DNA of 64,000 bases from the NCBI GenBank assembly GCA_947496145.1, contig CANMBS010000004.1, positions 1 to 64,000 on the forward strand, read 5' to 3'. The position numbers and the translations under genes were made by a program. Below, in pieces: positions 1 to 7,298 of the stretch (positions within the stretch are counted from its first letter, which is position 1; each line of letters starts with the position of its first letter). The notes beneath the pieces were generated by a model that searched no databases, had not been told where the DNA came from, and saw only the letters and a list, made by a program, of their open reading frames with translations. This DNA comes from an uncultured Pseudovibrio sp. Its GTDB lineage: Bacteria; Pseudomonadota; Alphaproteobacteria; Rhizobiales; Stappiaceae.

Positions 1-68
1 TTGATTTGGTCATCAAACATTCAACTTGATACGCTGCCTTCTCAAAAGCCCCCATACACCAGATTCAG

Positions 69-296
69 TTATAGCTCACCATCTCCAGAAGTCAGACTGT
101 CATTACCTTTGCCGCCAAGCAAAATGTCATAGCCATCTCCGCCATAAATTGAGTCATCTCCCCCTTCACCAAAAACGGTATCATTACCCCCTTCAGCGAA
201 AATCAGGTCATCTGACGGGCCACCGCTGAAGATATCATCTCCATCACCAAGAAACTCTGCATCAGCCATTACAACTAATTCAATATAAATAAACAT
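69..296 (-). CDS. Short RTX (hemolysin-type calcium-binding) repeat protein
   Basis: The 75-residue product is almost entirely RTX nonapeptide repeats of the GGxGxD type (EGGNDTVFGEGGDDSIYGG and neighbours, residues about 18-65). In known RTX proteins these bind calcium and fold into a parallel beta-roll, usually at the C-terminus of large type I-secreted toxins, proteases or adhesins. Here there is no catalytic or adhesive domain and no room for the usual C-terminal secretion signal. It may be a stand-alone mini-protein or the remnant of a larger gene. No good ribosome-binding site precedes either the ATG at 296 or the in-frame ATG at 269. No type I secretion genes are in the window. The family call is firm; whether it is functional is not. 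Confidence 0.6.
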   Translation of the reverse strand: MFIYIELVVMADAEFLGDGDDIFSGGPSDDLIFAEGGNDTVFGEGGDDSIYGGDGYDILLGGKGNDSLTSGDGEL

Positions 297-298
297 AT

Positions 299-725
299 AG
301 CAATTCCAAGTTGTAACAAATCATCCTGAAGAAAGCTCGCCTGAACCTGACCTCAACCAATGTCTATATCAGGTATCTACGCCTTAGCAGGGCCTGCGTG
401 CTCTATATGAAAAATTAGCGCGACCACCTTGCCTCACCTACTTCTCGCACACGACAAACAACAAGGAGTAATTGCAAATCAGAATGCACCCATATCTCGG
501 CCCTCAATGAAGAACACAAAACAACGCACACGTGCGCACCACTAAATTTTCTATCAATATCAATGGCCTGAGCGGCATGTGTGTGGAAAAGAAACCGCAA
601 ATTGCTCAGATCAAGCACAAATTCACCCGAAAAATTCTCTCCCCTGTGAATTCTTCCAAAATTTTGCATTTTTGGGATTTACAAACCCCGCCAGCGCCCG
701 TAAATACCCCTCCAACGAAGACGAC
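299..725. other. Intergenic stretch between the RTX gene and tRNA-Thr
   Basis: I see no convincing gene here. Open frames on both strands lack ribosome-binding sites and protein-like composition. The stretch must contain the promoter of tRNA-Thr(TGT), but no unambiguous -35/-10 pair stands out. Confidence 0.5.
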
Positions 726-801
726 GCCGGTATAGCTCAGATGGTAGAGCACCTGACTTGTAATCAGGGGGTCGCGGGTTCGATCCCTGCTGCCGGCACC
801 A
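726..801 (+). tRNA. tRNA-Thr (anticodon TGT)
   Basis: A complete 76-nt cloverleaf with encoded CCA. The acceptor stem GCCGGTA pairs with TGCCGGC, with one G-T wobble. The D-arm TAGCTCAGATGGTAGAGCA and T-arm GGGTTCGATCC are canonical. The anticodon loop CTTGTAA gives anticodon TGT, which reads ACA and related Thr codons. A hairpin with a T-run follows about 30 nt downstream. The unfamiliar genes after it make it a plausible island insertion site, but no duplicated 3' tRNA segment or integrase was seen. Confidence 0.97.
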
Positions 802-831
802 CTCTTCTCCTTGATTTATCAAGAGAATTTC

Positions 832-856
832 AAAGCTTCCTCCGGGAGGCTTTTTG
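832..856 (+). terminator. Rho-independent terminator after tRNA-Thr
   Basis: AAGCTTCC (833-840) pairs with GGAGGCTT (845-852) around a TCCG loop, with one G-T wobble, and is followed by a T-run. It lies about 30 nt beyond the tRNA 3' end, as expected for the terminator of the tRNA transcript. Confidence 0.75.
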
Positions 857-1296
857 CTTTTCTGGCTTTTGTCAGCATATGGTAAGCAAATAGGCGTTTT
901 GGTAAGCAGGATTTCGCCCCTCCGACCCCCTCCAAATTCCCTTTCAACTTAGTACTGGAAAAGCTGTGAATGCCGTCACTAGCCATCAGACGCTAGGCAT
1001 TCTGTGAGGTCTGTAGAGGCAGAAGCTGTAAGAGAGGTGTAAGACGTTGTAAGCCTACAATAGCTTATTAAAGATATATTTCGGTGGAAGGCTACTTATG
1101 ATTAGATCCAATAGTACAGTCGTTTGCGATACCATTGTTCTTCGCAAACGCATCACCTCATTTCTAGTTGAAATCTGCAATCGGTAAGGTGATAGGCTCA
1201 GAGTATTTTTAGCTAGAACTGTAAGTAGCCAGTTTGTGCTTTATGTGTTGCCGCACCAGAGGTCTTGGTGGGATGATCAATGAAAAACGTAAGGCT
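857..1296. other. Gene-free stretch rich in inverted repeats
   Basis: No gene seen. The first part carries a short direct repeat GGTAAGCA near 871 and 901. The second part (1090-1230) holds nested inverted repeats described separately. A weak CACCA/TGGTG hairpin near 1253-1271 lies beyond the stop of the minus-strand gene that ends at 1297. Confidence 0.45.
1090..1230. ncRNA. Candidate structured RNA (nested inverted repeats)
   Basis: An outer perfect 9-bp pairing, GGCTACTTA (1090-1098) with TAAGTAGCC (1222-1230), encloses two hairpins. One is CGTTTGCGA (1121-1129) with TCGCAAACG (1142-1150). The other is ATCACCT (1152-1158) with AGGTGAT (1187-1193). TTCTAG (1162-1167), in the loop of the second hairpin, can pair with CTAGAA (1213-1218) and would form a pseudoknot. 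The architecture resembles a multibranch RNA, but expression, strand and function are unknown. It could instead be a DNA recombination or regulatory site. No known RNA family was recognised and no reverse transcriptase is nearby, so a retron is not supported. Confidence 0.3.
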
Positions 1297-2244
1297 TTAT
1301 TCTTTGTTAGGTAGAATAGCTTTCTGAGTACTTATCGCAGATAGCGTTTCACGCAATATTTCAGCGGTTGCACGATCTGAGTTCTCCAGAGCATCAATCA
1401 TGCGTTCATTGGCTGAGTTTTGCTCCTCACGCAAAGCCAATATCTCCGATTTAAGATCAATAACGGTTTGTTTCAACGCTTCCGCCTCTTGATCTTTCAA
1501 GAACATCGGAGCAAATATTTGGCCCGCCCCTACAACAACGGCAATTGCTAAAGCCAGCCAGCCAACTTTAATCGCCTTACTACCTGATTGGTTCGTTTCT
1601 TCCGCCGCTTTCTCAAACTTCAGCAAAAAATCAGCTGCGTAGGCCTGTAAACCCGTAGCAACTTGTGCAGAATCATGCGCTATTGTTGACACTTGAGAAA
1701 ATTGCTTCTCGATCCGATCAAGCTTGCGATTTGTTTCTATAATGGGATTTTCTGGAATTTCCAAACGGTCTATGTGCGGTAAAACTGGCTCTGGGGCTGT
1801 CATCGCGTCTAAGGTATGTTGCTGTTTTTCAATACCTCGGATTGCATTCGCCAATGCAGTGTTCCCAACAGCAGCATCTGACAATGTGTCAAGGCGATCA
1901 TAAACTCTCCCCACACTTAGCTGATCCACTGTGCTTCGTGCTTGTTCAGCCAACTTTCTCAATTCATCTGCTGCTGATGAATGCTCTTGGACTGCGTCAA
2001 AGTTATCGGTGAATGATTTGGTGGCTTCGAGTGTCGCCGATACACCACTATTCGCCATCGCCTCACGTATGGAATTTTGAGTGCCCAATATCGCACTTCG
2101 ATCAATAGCTTCTTGCAGGCGCGGATTTATGCTTGCAAATTGATGTGCAATTTCAGCAGTCCGCTTACTAAACTCAGTGTCAATCGTACTACCCTTCGAT
2201 ACATTGAAGCTTTTTCCCACTTCATCATCATCATTACCTGACAT
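1297..2244 (-). CDS. Unknown protein: helical, one membrane span, C-terminal coiled coil
   Basis: A 315-residue protein of no recognised family. Residues 1-220 are polar and probably helical, including RKLDRIEKQFSQV near 173-186. A membrane span lies at about 226-248 (GWLALAIAVVVGAGQIF). A heptad-like coiled coil rich in E/L/A covers about 252-305. There is no signal peptide, so it is probably anchored with the long N-terminal part on one side and the coiled coil on the other. The ATG at 2244 is preferred over a GTG at 2259 because AGAGG lies 8 nt before it. A promoter-like motif at 2284-2302 is also found ahead of the next unknown gene. It sits among accessory genes next to tRNA-Thr. Sensing or partner-binding roles would be speculation. 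Confidence 0.8.
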   Translation of the reverse strand: MSGNDDDEVGKSFNVSKGSTIDTEFSKRTAEIAHQFASINPRLQEAIDRSAILGTQNSIREAMANSGVSATLEATKSFTDNFDAVQEHSSAADELRKLAEQARSTVDQLSVGRVYDRLDTLSDAAVGNTALANAIRGIEKQQHTLDAMTAPEPVLPHIDRLEIPENPIIETNRKLDRIEKQFSQVSTIAHDSAQVATGLQAYAADFLLKFEKAAEETNQSGSKAIKVGWLALAIAVVVGAGQIFAPMFLKDQEAEALKQTVIDLKSEILALREEQNSANERMIDALENSDRATAEILRETLSAISTQKAILPNKE

Positions 2245-2283
2245 GGTAGTACCTCTCACAACGCTATATGCGTCCTACAAACT

Positions 2284-2302
2284 ATAATCAAAGTAGCACT
2301 TT
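2284..2302 (-). promoter_or_regulatory. Shared upstream motif, copy 1
   Basis: The plus-strand sequence ATAATCAAAGTAGCACTTT lies about 40 nt upstream of the start at 2244. It matches 2895-2911 upstream of the next unknown membrane protein, with one inserted base. It also contains the inverted repeat CAAAGT/ACTTTG (2289-2294/2298-2303). Position and conservation suggest a shared promoter or operator read on the minus strand. Confidence 0.4.
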
Positions 2303-2441
2303 GTTAGGTTGGAAACCCATGATGTCTTTAATCTTTCACTGTTCCCAGCCTCCAAATCATTTACAAAATAGCCTTGACATTGCAACGTTACCCGCCTGAC
2401 CCTAGAAAGAACATCGTAAGTTGGAGTGAGCTAGATATCAG

Positions 2442-2861
2442 TTAGCTATTGAATGCATAAAGCAACGAAAACACTCCCATTAATGTTCCCACCATGCCTA
2501 AAGTGAGGGAAAGTAGACCGATATATGCAGGCACATAAACATAAGGATCTCGATGACAAGCATACCAGAAGACTCTTCGCCAGCCTTTTATTAGTTCAAT
2601 CTTTAGTACTGAAGAACTTCCTATAGATCCAACTCCAAGATGTTCCCTAACATCATAGTCCATTTGAACCACTTCATCTCCTAGCTCATGGCCGAGCCCG
2701 ATAAAGTAGCCTGATCTTCCAGCATGAGTAACACGCAATAAGCAGTGCCGATCGGCTCCCAACCGATTTGCCTTGCTAAGTCGTATTCGCCATGCCCCAA
2801 TATCGCGAGCTTCAGGAGCCCGAATATTAAACTTCTTTTGCTCTAACTGGTGAGGCTTCAC
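2442..2861 (-). CDS. Unknown small protein with C-terminal membrane segments
   Basis: A 139-residue protein without a recognised family. Residues 1-95 are soluble and look like mixed beta structure (HCLLRVTHAGRSGYFIGLGH near 40-59). Residues about 105-137 are strongly hydrophobic (YVPAYIGLLSLTLGMVGTLMG), giving one long or two short spans. The start is GTG at 2861, with GGAG 9 nt upstream. The gene is separated from the preceding membrane protein by about 200 nt and has its own copy of the shared upstream motif, suggesting co-regulation rather than a simple operon. Function unknown. Confidence 0.75.
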   Translation of the reverse strand: MKPHQLEQKKFNIRAPEARDIGAWRIRLSKANRLGADRHCLLRVTHAGRSGYFIGLGHELGDEVVQMDYDVREHLGVGSIGSSSVLKIELIKGWRRVFWYACHRDPYVYVPAYIGLLSLTLGMVGTLMGVFSLLYAFNS

Positions 2862-2894
2862 GCGTTATCTCCGAAGGTCTTTTTTTCATCAACC

Positions 2895-2911
2895 ATAATC
2901 AAAGAGCACTT
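2895..2911 (-). promoter_or_regulatory. Shared upstream motif, copy 2
   Basis: ATAATCAAAGAGCACTT on the plus strand, 33 nt upstream of the GTG start at 2861. It is nearly identical to the element at 2284-2302 ahead of the other unknown membrane protein, at almost the same distance from the start codon. Confidence 0.4.
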
Positions 2912-3105
2912 GCTTCAGAGCAATACCTTTGTATGTTTGGCTTAGAGTTCTACTTAGCTCATCATGGGCTGCAAATTCGAGATTAATCAACTTTAAATGG
3001 ATAACATCCAATTCCTGCTGCGGACCCTTAAAGTCAGTAACAAGCAGTTGCCGTCCAATTTTTTACATCTCCACCAACGACAGCAAAATCTGATTAACTA
3101 ACTAT

Positions 3106-3140
3106 AAAAAAAGCCTGAGAAGCATCACGCTTCCCAAGCC
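3106..3140 (-). terminator. Terminator of the 87-residue gene
   Basis: Read on the minus strand, GCTTGGGAAGC and GCTTCTCAGGC form an 11-bp stem with two wobble pairs and a 5-nt loop, followed by seven T. It lies 42 nt beyond the stop codon at 3182. Confidence 0.75.
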
Positions 3141-3181
3141 AGAATATTCTATCAGAGGCAAAGCCCCTTCATTCCGTATTT

Positions 3182-3445
3182 TTAGTCTTTGGAGATTTCC
3201 AGCGCACAAGGTTCAAGCAGCTCGGAAATCTTCTCGCTACTTCCCTGCACATCTTCAATGTGATTGCGCACAGTATCAAACAGCGTCAGCAACGCTTCAT
3301 ATTCCTGTGTGCGCTCCATACGCTCACTCAGAATCACACTCATGGAATAAATCAGATTTTTGAGGTGGTCGCTGGAGAGCCGGAGTTGATCCACTTCATT
3401 GCGAAGGGACATATGGGCACACTTCTCTTTACCAGTATCAGTCAT
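3182..3445 (-). CDS. Small unknown helical protein
   Basis: An 87-residue acidic, cytoplasmic-looking protein with strong helix and coiled-coil character throughout (RNEVDQLRLSSDHLKNLIYS at residues 15-34). No family was recognised. The ATG at 3445 has GAGGG 7 nt upstream, and the gene has its own strong terminator, so it is probably a real expressed gene. It is one of two small helical proteins flanking a structured spacer (3446-3916). The two are not clearly homologous. Confidence 0.65.
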   Translation of the reverse strand: MTDTGKEKCAHMSLRNEVDQLRLSSDHLKNLIYSMSVILSERMERTQEYEALLTLFDTVRNHIEDVQGSSEKISELLEPCALEISKD

Positions 3446-3916
3446 CTAAAAACCCTCGTAAGTAGTTAGAACACCACTCAACAGAAGGCTTCTGACGGCC
3501 CACTGGTGAGCGGGAGGTTCAGAACCTGTACGAGGCAGGCGGGTTTATTCCCCCGCAAAGGGTATTGTATTCACCGCCCTCCCGCCCATAAGCGAGAGTT
3601 TGCGACTGGAGACCTAACTCCAGACACAAAAAAACCGCGGATTAACGGTTGCGGTGACCGCTCGTACATGAGGTTCTGACGCCTCAAGATGACCATGCGA
3701 TGTATGAGACAAGGTGTCAATGCAAGGAAACCATATTCCTCCACAAACCCATAGGATTAGCGAGTTTTAAAGTGCCGGGGCAACATAAGCACTAAGCCCA
3801 CGCCAAAGCTACAACGCAGCTGGTGCAATAGCCTCAAGCTGGCCGCAGACAGAAAGTGCCCTGTAAAGCCCGGCATTCATTTACTGGGAGATGAAGCAAT
3901 ACCTTGAGGGTATGTG
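3446..3916. other. 471-bp spacer with a long-range inverted repeat
   Basis: No gene is recognised. Positions 3519-3534 pair with 3661-3679: TCAGAACCT with AGGTTCTGA, and GTACGAG with CTCGTAC, with a 3-nt bulge. Inside lie smaller inverted repeats: GCGGG/CCCGC near 3540-3557, CTGGAG/CTCCAG (3606-3611/3618-3623), and AACCG/CGGTT next to an A7 run (3628-3650). On the minus strand the last would act as a weak terminator, for example for the 112-residue gene upstream. The whole could be a structured non-coding RNA. Confidence 0.4.
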
Positions 3917-4255
3917 TCAGTTCAGGTAACGCACGCCAAAACCGCTCAAAGCCTGCAAAAAGGTTTCCTGATCGGCAAGATGCTGATTGCTTTCATTTTC
4001 ATGAAAGTCCAGCTGTGGGCTTTCCTCACTCATACGCAGATGGTCATCAGAGCTTTCCCGAATTTCGGAAAGGATATGCTCAAAAACCTTAAGCCGCTCC
4101 GATCTGGTATGCTCTCCCCGGTGCACGAGGCACTCCCGCAACCGGCTCAGCTCTTTTTGCAAAATAGAATTGCCCGCAATCTCAGCAGCATACGTGCTTA
4201 TGATCCCGTTTAGTGCATTAACATCTTCACCAGCATTAGGGTTCTGTAAGCTCAT
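3917..4255 (-). CDS. Small unknown helical protein
   Basis: A 112-residue acidic, charged protein, probably all-helical (IAGNSILQKELSRLRECLVH near residues 26-45), with a His/Glu/Asp-rich C-terminal third. No family was recognised, and there is no signal peptide or membrane segment. The ATG at 4255 is preceded by AGAGG with 6-nt spacing, which supports translation. Its stop is followed by the structured spacer rather than directly by a gene. Possibly part of the same accessory block as its neighbours; function unknown. Confidence 0.6.
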   Translation of the reverse strand: MSLQNPNAGEDVNALNGIISTYAAEIAGNSILQKELSRLRECLVHRGEHTRSERLKVFEHILSEIRESSDDHLRMSEESPQLDFHENESNQHLADQETFLQALSGFGVRYLN

Positions 4256-4565
4256 GTGAGACCTCTTGTTCCAAAATATTCCTGACCGCCAGCCAAATTT
4301 GCGGGTGAGTTAATCTAACTAAATGTAATAGAATAGGGTGCCCCGGTTTGGTTTGAGGTGAGCGGTCTCCTAACCAAACCCGTTAAGTTCGATTAAAGCT
4401 GTTCCAGTGCAACTCTGATCGCTTCCTGCCCTCACAGCACAAGGAGTGCAGATTACTCCTTCTTTAACCATCCCGCTCAGTTGCCCGCCAGCGCTTTTCA
4501 CGTCTGCCTGCGCACTCCGTCATTCCTCACATGGCGCACAACGCGAAAGAACTGAGGATTTTGGC
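4256..4565. other. Intergenic region with two hairpins
   Basis: This 310-bp stretch separates divergent genes and should hold both promoters. It contains the perfect inverted repeat GGTTTGGTT (4345-4353) / AACCAAACC (4372-4380), and AAGGAGT (4441-4447) / ACTCCTT (4455-4461). Either could be an operator or leader hairpin; I cannot choose. Confidence 0.4.
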
Positions 4566-5441
4566 GTGAAAAAAACAATAAAAGCAAAGGACCTTGATCC
4601 GGCCACACTGGAGTTCGGCCTCCTTGTCGGATTGCTGATCCCACTCGGGAAAAACCCGGAAGAATACAGACTTAATCAGGACTGGTTGCAGGACCCGGTT
4701 AATCAGCTGCGCAAGCAGATCCAGACCATCAATGCAGATTTAAACACCTGTCTGAAGGATGCCCTGCATAGCATTCGCACTGGCGACACAGGCAAACCAG
4801 ACAAGTCCGACAAAAAATCTACCGACCCGAAGACCTCGTCCCCGGCAAAACCCGCAGTGTCGACACCTGCAAGCACATCGGTAGATGACAAGACAACAAA
4901 ACCGGACGCCTCCCCTGCCCCGCCAACAACCGGCAGCACCCCAGCAAGCGGCGACACGTCTGCAAGCGGCAGCACTTCTGCAAGTGGCGGCACGTCTGCA
5001 AGCGATGGCACGTCTGCAAGCGGTACAACTGAGCCAGCTAAGCCAGAGGAGCTTGCTGTAGGCTTTGAAAAGTGGAACCCGCTTCTTTTCCCCGCAATCG
5101 GGTTTGGCGGCACAGTCCCCGGAATGGGTCATGTCCCGGCAGTTGACTGGTTCTCATTGATTACAAACGGTTTCAACCTGCCGGAAACTATTGAGGAATG
5201 GGTACATAAAATAGCAAGTAACAAAGAAACCCTGAAAGCCTGGGGCTCAGCCCTGGTCGGACTAGCCACCGGGCACACACCTGATCCCACAGGTGCAGGC
5301 ACTCCGGATGATCCCTTCATGTTCGCCGTTAGAGAAATGGGCGATATGGGCACCCTGTATCTGGCGCTGGCAGGCAAAAAGCGCAAGAATGGCAGATATG
5401 TCTTAGAACCGGGGCTGACCTTTGACAGCCACTCCGTGTAA
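4566..5441 (+). CDS. Unknown protein with Ser/Thr/Ala/Gly low-complexity linker
   Basis: A 291-residue protein in three parts. Residues 1-75 form a short conserved-looking domain (LDPATLEFGLLVGLLIPLGK). Residues 76-160 are a low-complexity K/S/T/P/A linker ending in tandem SASGxT hexapeptides. Residues 161-291 form a second folded-looking domain. No family was recognised. No classical signal peptide is visible, though LLVGLLIPL is hydrophobic. The GTG at 4566 is favoured: GAGG lies upstream, and translation upstream of it in this frame looks random. A strong bidirectional hairpin follows. The repeat-bearing linker suggests an extended spacer between two domains. Confidence 0.7.
   Translation: MKKTIKAKDLDPATLEFGLLVGLLIPLGKNPEEYRLNQDWLQDPVNQLRKQIQTINADLNTCLKDALHSIRTGDTGKPDKSDKKSTDPKTSSPAKPAVSTPASTSVDDKTTKPDASPAPPTTGSTPASGDTSASGSTSASGGTSASDGTSASGTTEPAKPEELAVGFEKWNPLLFPAIGFGGTVPGMGHVPAVDWFSLITNGFNLPETIEEWVHKIASNKETLKAWGSALVGLATGHTPDPTGAGTPDDPFMFAVREMGDMGTLYLALAGKKRKNGRYVLEPGLTFDSHSV
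4944..5015 (+). repeat. 18-bp tandem repeat (4 copies)
   Basis: Four consecutive imperfect 18-bp units (4944, 4962, 4980, 4998), consensus GCAAGCGGCRGCACGTCT, plus a partial fifth copy. They encode the hexapeptide SASG(D/S/G)T inside the linker of the protein at 4566-5441. The unit length is a multiple of three, so copy-number changes would keep the frame. Confidence 0.9.
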
Positions 5442-5473
5442 GGAAGTAGGAACCGGAAGAACGCAGATAAAAC

Positions 5474-5507
5474 AAAACACCCCGCCCATTTCTGAGCGGG
5501 GTGTTTT
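5474..5507. terminator. Bidirectional terminator between convergent genes
   Basis: AAAACACCCCGC (5474-5485) pairs perfectly with GCGGGGTGTTTT (5496-5507), with T-rich sequence on both outer sides as read on each strand. It serves the repeat-linker gene (plus) and the sodium symporter (minus). Confidence 0.85.
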
Positions 5508-5531
5508 CATTTTTCAAAGCCTGTGAGCGCT

Positions 5532-6863
5532 TTACCCAAGCAGGTTGGAAACCATAACCCACAAGACAGCTGCAGGAGCCACAATGCGCATCAGCCAGGT
5601 GAAGGCAGGCATCGCGCTAAACCGCAACTTGCCCTCATTGGTCAGCTCAGACCCAAGTCTTTCAAGAATAACCCAACCGGCAAACAGAGAGGTCAGGATA
5701 CCGCCAATTGGCAAGGTGTAGTTATCAACTGCATAGGCTGTGACATCAAAGATGTTCATGTCGAAGAACTTGATGTCACCCCAAACACCCATCGCCAGAG
5801 AACATGGAACGCCCATCGCAAAGATCACCAGACCAACCAGGGTCGTGGACACACTGCGGCGAATACCAAACTCCTCAGCAAAGTATGCAACCGGAATTGC
5901 CAGAAGCGAGATAGAAGAGGTCAGCGCAGCAATCAGAAGCATCACGAAGAAGATGATCTGGAAGATATAACCGCCAAACATTTCACCAAACACAGCTGGA
6001 AGAGTGATGAAGGTCAGGCCCGGCCCCGCAGCCGGGTCCATACCAAAGGCGAACACGGCAGGAAGAACCAGCAGGCCACCAAGCACCGCAACCATCGCAG
6101 CAAGAAACACAACCCAGTAAGACGCATTTGGAATATTCGCGCCCTTATCAAGGTAGGAACCATAAGTGATCATAGCACCCATACCCAGCGACAGGCTGAA
6201 GAATGCCTGCCCAAGAGCAGCACTGATCATCGGACCATTCACCTGAGACCAGTCCGGCATCAGGAAGAACGTGATCCCTTCCCACGCACCATCCAGCGTT
6301 ACACTGCGCACAACCAAAATCAGCAAAAGTGCAAACAGCAGTGGCATCAGCACTTTAACAGAGCGCTCAATACCATCTGCAACGCCAGCAAGCACAATAC
6401 CTGCGGTCATCGCCATGAACACACCGTGGTAGAAAATCGGTTCACCAACAGAGGTCACAAGATCATTAAACTGCCCCGGAAGCAGATCAGGCTCATTCAC
6501 ATGCAATGTGCCGAAGATGCTCTTCACAATATAGGCAACGGTCCAGCCGCCAACAACAGAGTAAAACGCCAGAATCATAAAGCTGGTGGTCACGCCAATG
6601 ATGCCGGTTACCATCCACTTCTTGCCGCCAAGAATACTGAATGCGCCAACCGGATTCCGCTTTGCCGCACGACCCAGACCGATCTCCGCCATGATGAGCG
6701 CAACACCGATCGTCGCCATAATAATCAGGTAGACCGCAAGAAAGGCACCGCCGCCCTGCGTCCCTGCCAGATATGGGAATTTCCAGATATTACCCAGACC
6801 AACTGCTGAACCAGCAGCAGCCATAATGAAGCCGAAGCGGCTTGCCCATTGCTCACGTTTCAT
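5532..6863 (-). CDS. Neurotransmitter:sodium symporter (SNF/NSS family) transporter
   Basis: A 443-residue polytopic membrane protein of the NSS (LeuT-fold) family, which couples sodium entry to uptake of amino acids or related small organic solutes. The first transmembrane helix carries the unwound sodium/substrate-site signature GSAVGLGNIWKFPYL (about residues 19-33). SLSLGMGAMITYGSYL is the conserved region around TM6. Eleven or twelve helices are expected. The start was set at ATG 6863; an upstream in-frame TTG at 6878 is possible, and neither has a strong ribosome-binding site. A paralogue lies at 7694-9028 on the same strand, about 830 bp upstream in transcriptional order, with hairpins between them, so the two are separately terminated. 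The substrate cannot be read from sequence. Confidence 0.95.
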   Translation of the reverse strand: MKREQWASRFGFIMAAAGSAVGLGNIWKFPYLAGTQGGGAFLAVYLIIMATIGVALIMAEIGLGRAAKRNPVGAFSILGGKKWMVTGIIGVTTSFMILAFYSVVGGWTVAYIVKSIFGTLHVNEPDLLPGQFNDLVTSVGEPIFYHGVFMAMTAGIVLAGVADGIERSVKVLMPLLFALLLILVVRSVTLDGAWEGITFFLMPDWSQVNGPMISAALGQAFFSLSLGMGAMITYGSYLDKGANIPNASYWVVFLAAMVAVLGGLLVLPAVFAFGMDPAAGPGLTFITLPAVFGEMFGGYIFQIIFFVMLLIAALTSSISLLAIPVAYFAEEFGIRRSVSTTLVGLVIFAMGVPCSLAMGVWGDIKFFDMNIFDVTAYAVDNYTLPIGGILTSLFAGWVILERLGSELTNEGKLRFSAMPAFTWLMRIVAPAAVLWVMVSNLLG

Positions 6864-7298
6864 TCTTATTATTGCCAATCAACATGTGATGGTTTGTTTC
6901 AATCAAGCGCAAAAGCTTGAAATGAATTAGTAGTCGACGCTCTTTTGACGAAATTTTTAGCCTTGTTGACATGACAATTTGTCACAAGCAATTTTACATA
7001 TACATGTAAACGAGCTGCACAGGCAGATAACAACTCTGAAGAGAGTTCAAAATATAGCTAAATATACTCATATATGAAGTATTATAAGCAGATAATTGCT
7101 ATTATTATATATTAGTTAGAATTACTCGCTAAATCTCTGCCTGACAAAGATACGAAAACGCAATTTCCTGTCCCGCTCCGAGGCCCACATCTTTTTCATA
7201 GGAAGCGGCAGTGAGTGTACTATGCACCACATTTCAGACACAAAAAAAGCACCGCGCAAACGGTGCCCTTTTGCTCTTACTTCTTTCACCCAGCCGCC
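6864..7298. other. AT-rich upstream region of the first SNF transporter
   Basis: 435 bp with no gene seen. It holds the palindrome TGACAATTTGTCA (6972-6984), about 110 bp upstream of the transporter start, a plausible operator for a GntR-type or similar dimeric repressor (inference). It also holds a minus-strand hairpin at 7249-7272. The section around 7000-7130 is very AT-rich, consistent with promoters. Confidence 0.4.
7242..7272 (-). terminator. Hairpin terminator after the 42-residue gene
   Basis: GCACCG (7249-7254) pairs with CGGTGC (7261-7266). Read on the minus strand it is followed by seven T and the tail GTGTCTG. It lies 27 nt beyond the stop of the small gene at 7299 and supports that gene being transcribed. 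Confidence 0.7.

Larger units (their letters stand above)
2862..3181. other. Intergenic stretch with motif copy 2 and a terminator
   Basis: About 320 bp without a gene. It holds the second copy of the shared upstream motif (2895-2911) and the minus-strand terminator of the 87-residue gene (3106-3140). Nothing else was recognised. Confidence 0.5.

Noticed and set aside
1090-1230. Retron-type RNA
   Set aside because: The outer inverted repeat recalls a1/a2, but no reverse transcriptase gene is in the window.
726-1300. Integration site with attL/attR at tRNA-Thr
   Set aside because: No integrase and no duplicated tRNA 3' sequence was found in the window.
5523-6809. 428-codon open frame on the plus strand
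   Set aside because: It is exactly antisense to the SNF transporter, with Arg/His/Thr-rich composition typical of a shadow frame and no ribosome-binding site.
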